Position numbers and translations under genes: made by a program. Source: Tomitella fengzijianii (GTDB taxonomy: Bacteria; Actinomycetota; Actinomycetes; Mycobacteriales; Mycobacteriaceae). Taken from it: DNA of 64,000 bases. The DNA is taken from positions 1,174,679-1,238,678 of the forward strand of contig NZ_CP041765.1 in NCBI RefSeq assembly GCF_007559025.1, read 5' to 3'. Shown here piece after piece: positions 36,222 through 43,577 of this stretch. Below the pieces are notes generated by a model. That model did no database searches. It was given only the letters and a program-made list of their open reading frames with translations, and was not told the origin of the DNA. The stretch's first letter is position 1. Each line of letters starts with the position of its first letter.

Positions 36222-37748
36222 CTATTCCGGGGGCGGCTGGGCGCCACCGTCGGAGTCGATCCATTGCAGTGACAGCGAGTGTCCGGCCGGCGCCCGGAAC
36301 CGCGGCCGTCTCGTAGCGGCGTCGACCTTGACCGTCCACCCGTGATGGTGCACCGACCGGTGGTGCTCGGTGCACAGACCGACGAGGTTGTCCATATCGG
36401 TGGGGCCGCCGTCCGCCCAGTGGTGCACGTGGTGCGCGACGCACCAGGCGGGCGGGCGGTCGCACCGGGGGAAGGCGCAGCCGTGGTCGCGGGCGGCGAG
36501 TGCGCGGCGCTGCGCCACCGTCGCCAGGCGCCGGCTGCGGCCGACGTTCAACGGCGCGCCGTGGCCGTCGACGCCGACCGGGGTGACCGCGGCGTCGCAA
36601 GCCAGGCGCCGCGCGGCGGAGACCGGCAGGGCGGCGAACCAGTCGGTCATGCCGTGGGGCAGGTTGTCGAACACCTCCCCGTACCGGCCGGCGGAGATCA
36701 GCCCCGCGCGCACGTCGTGATCGGCGTCGGTGTCCGCGAGGTCGCGAAGCCCGATGTGCACCGACAGCGTCGTACCGGTGCCGGCTCCGCCGCCGAAGTC
36801 GTGCATGCCGCCCGCTGCTCCGGCACCGCCGCGCGCAGGTTCCGCTCCGGGCGACTCCTGCGCGTCGGCGGCGGAGCACGTGGTGTGTCGGCGCAGGTAT
36901 TCGGCGAGCCCGTCGGCCCGGCGTTTGGAGGCGCTGCGGCGGTCGCTCGTGCCGTCCGGCTCGGGCCGCGGCGCGGAGTACGGCGACAGGGCGACGCTCA
37001 GCCGCTCGCCGGTCTCGGCGTCGAGATCGCCGCGCAGCACGTAGCGTCCGCCGAGGGTGCGGGACAGGAAAAGGGTGTTGCGGGTGGTGTCGTCGCCGCC
37101 GAAGGTGTCGCTGCGGCGGCGCAGCGGCCAGGGGACGCCCTGCCCGCTCTCATCGCCGCCGGCCGCAGAGCCGCCGTCCCCGCCGCCGGAATCGTCCCCG
37201 CCGCCGCCGTCGGAGTGTTCGCCTGTGGGTCCCGCCTCGGGATCGACGGGCGGCTCGGTGTAGTGCTCACGGATGCCGTCGATCGTGGCGGACAGCTCGG
37301 CCTGCTTGTGGGTGCGCACGAACTCGACGAGCACCGACTCGGCGGTGGCGACCTCGTCGGCGGGCATGTCCGGCGGCGGGTCGTCGAGGAAGTCCATGAT
37401 CAGCGTCGCGGCGGGCTTGGAGATCTGCTCACCCGCGTAGGCCTCGAACACGAGCGGCCTGTCATGCAGACGCCGGGCGAAGGCGACCAGGTTGCGCGCC
37501 AGGTACAGGGACATCGTGGTGCGTTCTGCGACCATGCTCGCGACGTGGGCCGGATTGCCGACGTCGCTGCCGCGTCCCGAAAGCTCGGCGATCAGGCGCA
37601 GCATCTCGACCTCGCGGGCGAACAGCGAGTGGACGGCGTCGTCGAGGCCTTCGACGAGTTCCGGCTCGGTGCGGCGCCACAGGCTCGCGGTCATCGGTGA
37701 GGCCGAAGCCCCGCCCGCGCCGGTGTTGCGGCCCCGCCTGCGCCCCAT
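36222..37748 (-). CDS. 13E12-repeat (DUF222) protein with C-terminal HNH nuclease
   Basis: A 508-residue protein. An N-terminal DUF222 helical region (about 20-160) is followed by Gly/Asp/Ser-rich linkers (about 175-210 and 305-330). A C-terminal HNH domain has zinc cysteines in CAFPRCDRPPAWCVAHHVHHW and catalytic histidines in AHHVHHWADGG...LCTEHH. Such genes are multicopy in mycobacteriales; function is unproven, though some 13E12 genes belong to the SOS regulon. ATG 37748 follows a purine-rich GGGGGGCGG; ATG 37799 or GTG 37838 are longer options, but the upstream SOS-like boxes favour starts at or below 37799. Confidence 0.82.
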   Translation of the reverse strand: MGRRRGRNTGAGGASASPMTASLWRRTEPELVEGLDDAVHSLFAREVEMLRLIAELSGRGSDVGNPAHVASMVAERTTMSLYLARNLVAFARRLHDRPLVFEAYAGEQISKPAATLIMDFLDDPPPDMPADEVATAESVLVEFVRTHKQAELSATIDGIREHYTEPPVDPEAGPTGEHSDGGGGDDSGGGDGGSAAGGDESGQGVPWPLRRRSDTFGGDDTTRNTLFLSRTLGGRYVLRGDLDAETGERLSVALSPYSAPRPEPDGTSDRRSASKRRADGLAEYLRRHTTCSAADAQESPGAEPARGGAGAAGGMHDFGGGAGTGTTLSVHIGLRDLADTDADHDVRAGLISAGRYGEVFDNLPHGMTDWFAALPVSAARRLACDAAVTPVGVDGHGAPLNVGRSRRLATVAQRRALAARDHGCAFPRCDRPPAWCVAHHVHHWADGGPTDMDNLVGLCTEHHRSVHHHGWTVKVDAATRRPRFRAPAGHSLSLQWIDSDGGAQPPPE

Positions 37749-37801
37749 CGTTCCGCCCCCCGGTTTCCTTCTGCAGCCCCCCGCTGCAGAATCCACCATA
37801 C

Positions 37802-37817
37802 GGGAACGATTGTTCGA
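37802..37817 (-). promoter_or_regulatory. imperfect SOS (LexA) box
   Basis: On the minus strand this reads TCGAAC-AATC-GTTCCC, matching 10 of 12 positions of the actinobacterial LexA box TCGAAC-N4-GTTCGA. It lies just upstream of the 13E12/HNH gene. Confidence 0.5.
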
Positions 37818-37842
37818 TGTCATGGAATTGACGAACACAAAA

Positions 37843-37858
37843 TCGAATCGACGTTCGA
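37843..37858. promoter_or_regulatory. SOS (LexA) box
   Basis: TCGAAT-CGAC-GTTCGA matches 11 of 12 defined positions of the LexA consensus, in the gap between the ligase stop (37884) and the 13E12/HNH gene. It is the better of two tandem sites. Confidence 0.62.
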
Positions 37859-37883
37859 TGACGTCCGGGCATTCCGCGACTGC

Positions 37884-39485
37884 TTACATCTCGCGGAAGG
37901 CGAGCTCCTTGCCGTCGCGGACGAACACCCGGTCCGTCACGTCGTGCCCCTCCGCCTGCAGCTGCCGCTTGATCACCTTGCTGGTCGTGGTGCGGGGGAG
38001 GGCCGCGGAGATGCGCACGTACTTCGGCGCCCACTTGGTACCCAGGTCCGGCTGCTCTGCCAGGAACAGGCCGAAGGCGTCCGGTTCGAACTCGACGCCC
38101 GGGTAGAGCTCCACCGCGACCATGACCTGGTCGCCCACCGCCTCGTCGGGAACGGCGTACACCGCGACGTGGTTGAAGGCGGGGAAGCGGGCCACGATGC
38201 GTTCGACCGGGGCGGCCGCGAAGTTCTCGCCGTCCACGCGCAGACGGTCGGAGGTGCGGCCGGCGAAGTACCAGTACCCGTCGGCATCGCGGTACGCCAT
38301 GTCGCCGGACCAGAGGATGCCGTGCCGCACGCGCTCCTCGTCGGCCTCCTGGTTGCCGTAGTAGCCCTCGAACTGGTTCACATTGCGGGTGTTGGCGATC
38401 TCCCCGATCGCCTTCTCCGCGTTGATCAGACGACCCTGCCCGTCGAACTCGGCGCGTGGGCATTCCTCGAGCGTGTCGGGGTCGATGACTGCGGTGCCCT
38501 CGTCGGCCAGCCCCAGCGACCCGGCGGGCATTCCTGGGATCCTGTTGATCCGCATCCCGCCCTCGGAGGTGCCGTACGAGTCGATCACCTCGCACCCGAA
38601 ACGCCGCGAGAACGTGTCGATGTCCTTCTCGTTCGCCTCGTTGCCGAAGGCGATCCGCAGCGGGTTGTCGGCATCGTCGGGGCTCTCGGGGGTGGCCAGG
38701 ATGTAGTTGAGCGGCTTGCCCACGTAGTTGAAGAACGTGGCCTTGTAGCGTCGGATGTCGTCCAGCCACGCCGAGGCGGAGAACTTCCTGCGCAGCGCGA
38801 TGCAGCCGCCGGCGCTGACGGCGGGGGCGATACCGGCCATGATGGCGTTCGAGTGGAACATCGGCATGGCGACGTAGAAGACGTCGTCGGCGCCGAGGCC
38901 CCGGCGCTCCTGCTGCTGGCGGGAGATGGTGCCCAGACGGCCCTGCGAGCAGATCACCGCCTTGGGGGCGGAGGTGGTGCCGGAGGTGAACACGAGCGAG
39001 AAGATCGTCGCCGGATCGGGAAGTGCAAACCCGCCGCCACCGCGTTGTGCGGACAGCAGATCGCCGAATCCGGGCGCGTCGCTGGTGAGGATGCGCTCGG
39101 GCGGGCAGGTGAGTTCGACGCCGTCGAGGAGCGGCCGGTGCGCCTGATCGGTGACGATGAGTTGGATGTCGGTGAAGTCGATGTCACGCACAAGTTCGGC
39201 GCCGCGGCGGGTGGGGTTGATGCCCACGATGGTGGCCCCGGACAGGCCGGCGGCGAGGACCCAGAACAGGTTCTCCGGCGAGTTCTCCATGAGCAGGCCG
39301 ATGTGCCACGGCCCGTCCACCCGCATGCTCCGGGCGAGTTCCGCCCGCGCCTGCGCTTCGGCGACGACCTCGCGCCACGACCATTCGCGGTCCTCGAACC
39401 GCAGGCCGGGGTTGTCGTCCTCCGCACGCGCCGCGATGAGCGACGCGAACGGGTCGGCCTTCGTCCAGATCGTGTCGGTGCGCAT
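37884..39485 (-). CDS. FadD17-like acyl-CoA synthetase
   Basis: A 533-residue paralog of the ligase at 32800-34530. It has LVFTSGTTSAPKAVICSQG (phosphate loop), YGTSEGG, WSGDMAYRDADGYWYFAGR, RLRVDGENFAAAPVERI and TTTSKVIKRQ with the catalytic Lys. FadD17 activates C26 steroid side-chain acids in cholesterol degradation; the same or an analogous role is inferred. The start ATG (39483-39485) shares one base with the SDR stop (TGATG), so expression is coupled. It is the last gene of a two-gene operon; the downstream neighbour on this strand (13E12) is under separate control. Confidence 0.84.
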   Translation of the reverse strand: MRTDTIWTKADPFASLIAARAEDDNPGLRFEDREWSWREVVAEAQARAELARSMRVDGPWHIGLLMENSPENLFWVLAAGLSGATIVGINPTRRGAELVRDIDFTDIQLIVTDQAHRPLLDGVELTCPPERILTSDAPGFGDLLSAQRGGGGFALPDPATIFSLVFTSGTTSAPKAVICSQGRLGTISRQQQERRGLGADDVFYVAMPMFHSNAIMAGIAPAVSAGGCIALRRKFSASAWLDDIRRYKATFFNYVGKPLNYILATPESPDDADNPLRIAFGNEANEKDIDTFSRRFGCEVIDSYGTSEGGMRINRIPGMPAGSLGLADEGTAVIDPDTLEECPRAEFDGQGRLINAEKAIGEIANTRNVNQFEGYYGNQEADEERVRHGILWSGDMAYRDADGYWYFAGRTSDRLRVDGENFAAAPVERIVARFPAFNHVAVYAVPDEAVGDQVMVAVELYPGVEFEPDAFGLFLAEQPDLGTKWAPKYVRISAALPRTTTSKVIKRQLQAEGHDVTDRVFVRDGKELAFREM

Positions 39486-40279
39486 CAGCGGGCCTCCTCG
39501 CCGCGGGTGACCAGGTAGCGGCCCGGGAACTCGCCGCCGCCGTGTACGGCCAGGTCGGTCCCGGTCAGGTAGGACGCGAGGTCGCTGCTGAAGAACAGGC
39601 ACGCCTTCGCCACGTCCTCGGGCACCGCCATCCGCTGCATGGGAATGATCGACGCCACCGCCGCGCCGCCGTCGTCGCCGTAGACCTCGGCGGCGGCCTC
39701 CGTGCGGATGAGGCCGGTGGTGATGTGGTTGACGCGCACCTTCGGCGCCCATTCGAGCGCCAGGGCCTGGCTGAACATGAGCAGGCCCGCCTTGGCGGCC
39801 GAGTACGCGGCCGTGCCGGGCTGGGGGTCGTGCGCGGAGACGCTGCCGATGTTGATGATGGACCCGCCCGAGTCCTGCTGCTGCATGACGGCGTTGGCCG
39901 CCTGCGCCAGGTAGAACGGGGCGAGCATGTTCAGTGCCACGATCTTGTCGACGAATCGGGTGGACACAGTGGCGGAGTCGGCGTCGGGGGAGCCGCCGGC
40001 GTTGTTGACGAGGATGTCCAGGCGGCCGTGGCTCTGCTCGACGTCCTGCACCATCGCCTTGGCGCTCTCCGCGTCGCGCACGTCCAGGGCACGGAACTGC
40101 GCGGTGCGGCCGCCCGCGGCGGGCAGCGATTCCGGTTCGGTCCTGCCGCACACTGTGACCTGGGCCCCGGCGGCCAGCAGCGTCTTTGCGATGACGAAGC
40201 CGATGCCCTTGGTGCCGCCGGTGACGATCGCCACCCGGCCGCTCAGATCGATCGTGCTCGTGGGGTCGGGGGAGCTCAT
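39485..40279 (-). CDS. short-chain dehydrogenase/reductase
   Basis: A 264-residue classical SDR with GGTKGIGFV, NNAGGSPD, catalytic Ser in INIGSVSAHD and YSAAK. Arg in VCGRTEP suggests NADP(H). It heads an operon with the FadD17-like ligase, consistent with a hydroxyacyl- or hydroxysteroid dehydrogenase in the same pathway. ATG 40279 was chosen. It faces another SDR (40474) across a divergent promoter region with a TetR-type palindrome. Confidence 0.84.
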   Translation of the reverse strand: MSSPDPTSTIDLSGRVAIVTGGTKGIGFVIAKTLLAAGAQVTVCGRTEPESLPAAGGRTAQFRALDVRDAESAKAMVQDVEQSHGRLDILVNNAGGSPDADSATVSTRFVDKIVALNMLAPFYLAQAANAVMQQQDSGGSIINIGSVSAHDPQPGTAAYSAAKAGLLMFSQALALEWAPKVRVNHITTGLIRTEAAAEVYGDDGGAAVASIIPMQRMAVPEDVAKACLFFSSDLASYLTGTDLAVHGGGEFPGRYLVTRGEEAR

Positions 40280-40394
40280 GCGGTCCTCGCTTCCGGGCGT
40301 CGGCATGCCCTGCGTGCCTGCGTGTTCTGGTGCGTCGCCGTGCAGAGTGCTGCGGAGCTGTGCGTCGGCGTACTCCGTATATCGGGATGAGGCT

Positions 40395-40412
40395 ACCAAG
40401 CACTTGCTAGGT
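40395..40412. promoter_or_regulatory. TetR-type operator palindrome, ACCAAGCA-CT-TGCTAGGT
   Basis: Two 8-base arms match at 7 of 8 positions around a CT centre. This is the CAAGCA/TGCTTG style of operator common for TetR repressors of acyl-CoA genes in mycobacteriales. It lies centrally between two divergent SDR genes. A second repeat, GGGTA-GCTAA-TACCC (40437-40451), is 22 bases before the plus-strand start. Confidence 0.55.
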
Positions 40413-40473
40413 TGATTACCCTGGTGGTCACTGAACGGGTAGCTAATACCCACCGACACTTGGGAGCGCATCG

Positions 40474-41235
40474 ATGGGCACATTGGACGGCAAGGTCGCG
40501 CTGATCACCGGCGCCGGTCAGGGCGTGGGCGAGGGGATCGCCTTCGCGCTCGCGAAGGAGGGCGCGAGCATCGCGGCGCTGGGACGCACCAAGGCCAAGG
40601 TGGACGAGACGGCGGAGGCCATCCGCGCCCTGGGCGGCACCGCGATCGCGGTCGAGTGCGACGTGGCCAAGGAGGACCAGCTGGCGCCGGCGGTCGACGA
40701 GGTGGTGACCGCTCTCGGCGGGATCGACATCCTCGTCAACAACGCCAACTACAGCGTCCTGGGTCCCATCGCCCAGATCAAGCGGCACCACGTGGAGAAG
40801 GCCCTCGCGGTCGGTCCGCTGGCGGCGCTCTCGCTCATGCAGCTGTGCCATCCGGTGATGAAGGAGCGCGGCGGCGGGGCCGTCATCAATATGGTCACCT
40901 CCGCGGCCGTGCGGTGGGACACGTCGAACTACGGCGGATACGCGGCGGCCAAGGAGGCCCTGCGTTCGCTGACGCGCGCGGCCGCCTCGGAGTGGGGGCG
41001 CGACAACATCCGCGTCAACGCCGTCGCGCCGCACGCGCTGTCGCCCGGCCTCAAGGGCTGGATCGAGCACAACCCCGAGGAGGCCGCGGAGTTCGTCGCC
41101 ACCATTCCGATGGGGCGCATCGGCGAGTGCGAGGAGGACATCGGCCGCGCCGTCGCATTCCTCGTCGGCCCCGACGCGCGCTACCTCACGGGTGCGACGA
41201 TCCCCCTCGACGGGGGGCAGGCCCGCTGGGTGTAG
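40474..41235 (+). CDS. short-chain dehydrogenase/reductase
   Basis: A 253-residue SDR with GAGQGVGEG, NNANYS in place of NNAG, Ser in NMVTSAAVRW, and YAAAK. Arg in ALGRTKAK suggests NADP(H). Its PHALSPGLKGWIEHNPEEAAEF region resembles the ICPLAATEGVAHWMEQHPETAAK region of the SDR at 18159-18929, so the two are close paralogs. It is a single gene ending in a strong hairpin and divergent from the SDR-ligase operon. The substrate is unknown. Confidence 0.84.
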   Translation: MGTLDGKVALITGAGQGVGEGIAFALAKEGASIAALGRTKAKVDETAEAIRALGGTAIAVECDVAKEDQLAPAVDEVVTALGGIDILVNNANYSVLGPIAQIKRHHVEKALAVGPLAALSLMQLCHPVMKERGGGAVINMVTSAAVRWDTSNYGGYAAAKEALRSLTRAAASEWGRDNIRVNAVAPHALSPGLKGWIEHNPEEAAEFVATIPMGRIGECEEDIGRAVAFLVGPDARYLTGATIPLDGGQARWV

Positions 41236-41254
41236 TCGGCCCGCAGCACCTCAG

Positions 41255-41293
41255 ACGGCACCGGCCGGCCCTGATGGGGCCGGCCGGTGCCGT
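41255..41293. terminator. bidirectional hairpin terminator, 17-bp stem
   Basis: A perfect 17-base-pair stem with a 5-base loop lies between a plus-strand SDR and a minus-strand lipoprotein gene; the latter's stop is 4 bases away. Confidence 0.75.
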
Positions 41294-41296
41294 TCG

Positions 41297-41974
41297 TCAT
41301 CGCAGCGACAGCGCGACGTCCAGCGGTGTCCCGTCGATGTCGACATCCACCGTGTCCACATTGGGAAACTGCAGCGCCGGCTCGGTGAGCTGCGCGCGGA
41401 CCCGGGGGATGTCGCATTCGCCGCCCATCGTCAGGTCGCCGGTGAGGTGGACCGTCGCATGGCCGTCGGAGATCGTCGCGGACTGGTACGTGAGGTCGGA
41501 CGCCGCAAGCGCGTTGTACAGCCCTGACGCGCCGTAATCGCGTTCGCGGGTCCCGAGCTGGGCCCGGTACACCTCACCGAGCGGTGCGATCGTCGTCGTG
41601 GTGACAGTGACCGGAACTGCGCTGTCGCCGCAGCCCACCGGCATTCCCGATGCGCCGCCGTCGCCCAACGCGATGAATGTCAGCGAGTGCTGGTGCGACG
41701 CGGGGACGCCCGCCGAGGTCCCCGAGTCGGGGGCGCCCGTCGGCGCGGCCTCGGCATCGGGCTCGGCGGATGCGGCCGGGCCGCCCGCCGCCGGCGACTG
41801 CGCGGCAGGGGACCGGGTCGCCGGAGGAGTCGCCGCTGAAGCCGCCGGCGAAGCCGTGCCCGGGGCGGGTGCTGCGGTGGACGCGCTCGGGGAGGAGCCG
41901 CCGCAGGCCGCGGCAGCCAGCGGCAGTACGGCGGCGGCCGCAACGGCGGCGATGGTGCGTGACGTGCGGTGCAT
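41297..41974 (-). CDS. GerMN-domain lipoprotein
   Basis: A 225-residue secreted lipoprotein. The signal peptide ends in LAAAAC (about Cys24). A Pro/Ala/Ser-rich linker spans about 25-100. The C-terminal ~125 residues form a GerMN-like domain (TTTIAPLGEVYRAQLG, LTYQSATISDGHATVHLTGD, VDIDGTPLDVALSLR). GerMN domains occur in cell-envelope proteins such as LpqB. This copy stands alone, without MtrAB. GAGGAG lies 8 bases before ATG 41974. It is likely anchored to the outer face of the membrane; function is unknown. Confidence 0.75.
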   Translation of the reverse strand: MHRTSRTIAAVAAAAVLPLAAAACGGSSPSASTAAPAPGTASPAASAATPPATRSPAAQSPAAGGPAASAEPDAEAAPTGAPDSGTSAGVPASHQHSLTFIALGDGGASGMPVGCGDSAVPVTVTTTTIAPLGEVYRAQLGTRERDYGASGLYNALAASDLTYQSATISDGHATVHLTGDLTMGGECDIPRVRAQLTEPALQFPNVDTVDVDIDGTPLDVALSLR

Positions 41975-42184
41975 GGCTCGGCTCCTCGATACCTTGTGAC
42001 CGTGACATCGTGTGCAGCTGCGGCAGCGTTGCGCGCTACGGCCTCATCCCGGCCCGCGCATTGTTCGCTGCGCCCTCTTCGGCCCCGTTCTCGTATGACT
42101 GCCGCCAGGTGGCGAGTGACGCTCAGCAACCTTTCGACCACAGGTTGGATCTATCCGCTTTGCTCGCACCTGCCGGTCGCCACG

Positions 42185-43299
42185 ATGTTGTGCGGGGTGG
42201 AACTGTCGCGTGGCCGGCTGGCGGAGGCGGTCATGGCCCGTTGCCGCAACGACTTCGTCGAGCCGCCCGCCCCGGCTAAGGTCCGGCGCCTGGTGGGCAA
42301 GGCGGTCCGGGACTTCGATACGCGGTTCTGCCGTATTACCGTGGACCACGCGACCCGCTCGCGGCTGGAGGACCTGGTCGCGGGCAGCAAGGACGGCGAC
42401 GAGGAGCCGACTGAAGACCAGGCGCCGGCCGGGGGGTGGGGCCGGTCGCTCTTCACCGAGCTCAAGGCCGACCCGGGAGCCCCGGGGCTGGAAGGCGTGT
42501 TCGCGGAGGTGGACAAGCTCCAGCGGGTACGGAAGCCGGATCTTTGGGCCGACCTGTTCGCGGACGTGTCGGAGAAGAAGGTCGACAAGGAGCTGACCGG
42601 CGAGCTGAAGAAGGTGCGGGGCGCGGAGGCGATGATGCTCCGGGTCGCCGAGGCGGCCTTGTCTGAGCCCTCCGGCACGGTCCGCGAGGTGATCTACCCC
42701 GTCGTCGGCGGGGAGAAGACGCTCAAGGTCCTCGCCGCAGAGGCCGCGGCGAACGAGGCCAAGTACAAGGCGCGTATCCGCGCCGTGCTGCGATCGGTGT
42801 ACTCGGCGCGCTGACGGCGGATGCGCACCGCGCTGCTGAAGGCGTTGACGCTCAAGTGCAACAACACCGCCTACCGGCCGGTGATGAACGCCATCGACCT
42901 GCTCCAGCGGTACCTGGAGCAGCCGCTGAAGGAGGGTGCGTTCTCGAACTCCGACCTGTTCTCCGGCAAGGACGGTGACCTGACGGGTGCGAACAAGGAG
43001 AGCCAGGAGGTCCCGATGCTTGCTCGGCACCTTTTGCAGAGCAGTCTCGTGCATGTCGACCTTGCTCGTTCGTTCAGCAGGTTCTGGCCGATCCGAAGTG
43101 GGCGGACACGCTCACCGAGACGGACCGGCGGGGGCTGTCTCCGCCGTTCTGGGCCCATTTGAACCCGTGTGGAAGATTCGAACCGGATATCAACAGCCGT
43201 CTCGACCCGGGCCTTGCGGCCACCGGAGCCACGATGCCCGGCCCGCGCGCTCCGCAGGTCGAGGCAGCGGCAGTTCCGGCACGGGAAGCTGTGTCATAG
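42185..43299 (+). pseudogene. Tn3-family transposase remnant (tnpA)
   Basis: Pieces of a Tn3-type transposase in order. N-terminal domain sequence runs from about 42185 to 42811 (MARCRNDFVEPPAPAKVRRL, GEKTLKVLAAEA, AVLRSVYSAR). An in-frame TGA (42812-42814) is followed in the same frame by RRMRTALLKALTLKCNNTAYRPVMNAIDLLQRYLEQP. The catalytic DDE core is missing. The C-terminus resumes around 42960 (GKDGDLTGANKESQEV, HLLQSSLVHV), loses frame near 43058, and continues in another frame as QQVLADPKWADTLTETDRRG to a TAG at 43297. The damage is one nonsense codon, an internal deletion and two frameshifts. The left boundary is uncertain. No terminal inverted repeats or resolvase were seen. Confidence 0.75.
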
Positions 43300-43322
43300 C
43301 CCCGGAGCGACTCTTGTCGTGA

Positions 43323-43342
43323 CCGGGTGAGCCGTCACCCGG
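43323..43342. terminator. hairpin CCGGGTGA-GCCG-TCACCCGG
   Basis: An 8-base-pair stem with a 4-base loop lies between the transposase remnant and the leader ORF. It could insulate the cassette from upstream transcription. Confidence 0.45.
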
Positions 43343-43417
43343 GGCTCGACAGTCGAATCATGTGATATGCTGCCGAAGGACTTTTCGGCTTGTGACTATT
43401 CGAGGGAGGTGAGGTTA

Positions 43418-43486
43418 ATGATCGCGGCAGAGACCGCTGCTGTCGGCAGCGCCCGGACCATCCTCACGTCCCGGGTCCCGGTCTGA
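43418..43486 (+). CDS. 22-residue leader peptide upstream of the RsgA-like gene
   Basis: A short ORF (ATG 43418, TGA 43484-43486) with a near-perfect Shine-Dalgarno, GGAGGTGA at 43405-43412, 5 bases upstream. That is stronger than the ribosome site of almost any other gene in the window. The peptide starts MIAAETAAVG and ends RTILTSRVPV. The GTGAGG in its ribosome site can pair with CCTCAC at 43462-43467 inside the ORF. It ends 91 bases before a TTG-initiated gene with a weak site. This layout is that of attenuation leaders of ribosome-targeting antibiotic-resistance genes. Its regulatory role is inferred; the ORF and ribosome site are directly visible. Confidence 0.68.
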   Translation: MIAAETAAVGSARTILTSRVPV

Positions 43487-43577
43487 ATCCGTTTCCCTCC
43501 ATCCTGCTGTGAGCGTGCTTGCTCGCGCGGTGGTCGTGTGACGTCCTGACGGGGCCCCCATCCAAAGGTCTCTCAAG

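Noticed and set aside
43346-43371. TCGACA and TATGCT considered as the promoter of the leader-GTPase cassette
   Set aside because: Only 14 bases separate them, too short for a normal promoter; the -10-like TGTGATATGCT alone is not enough.
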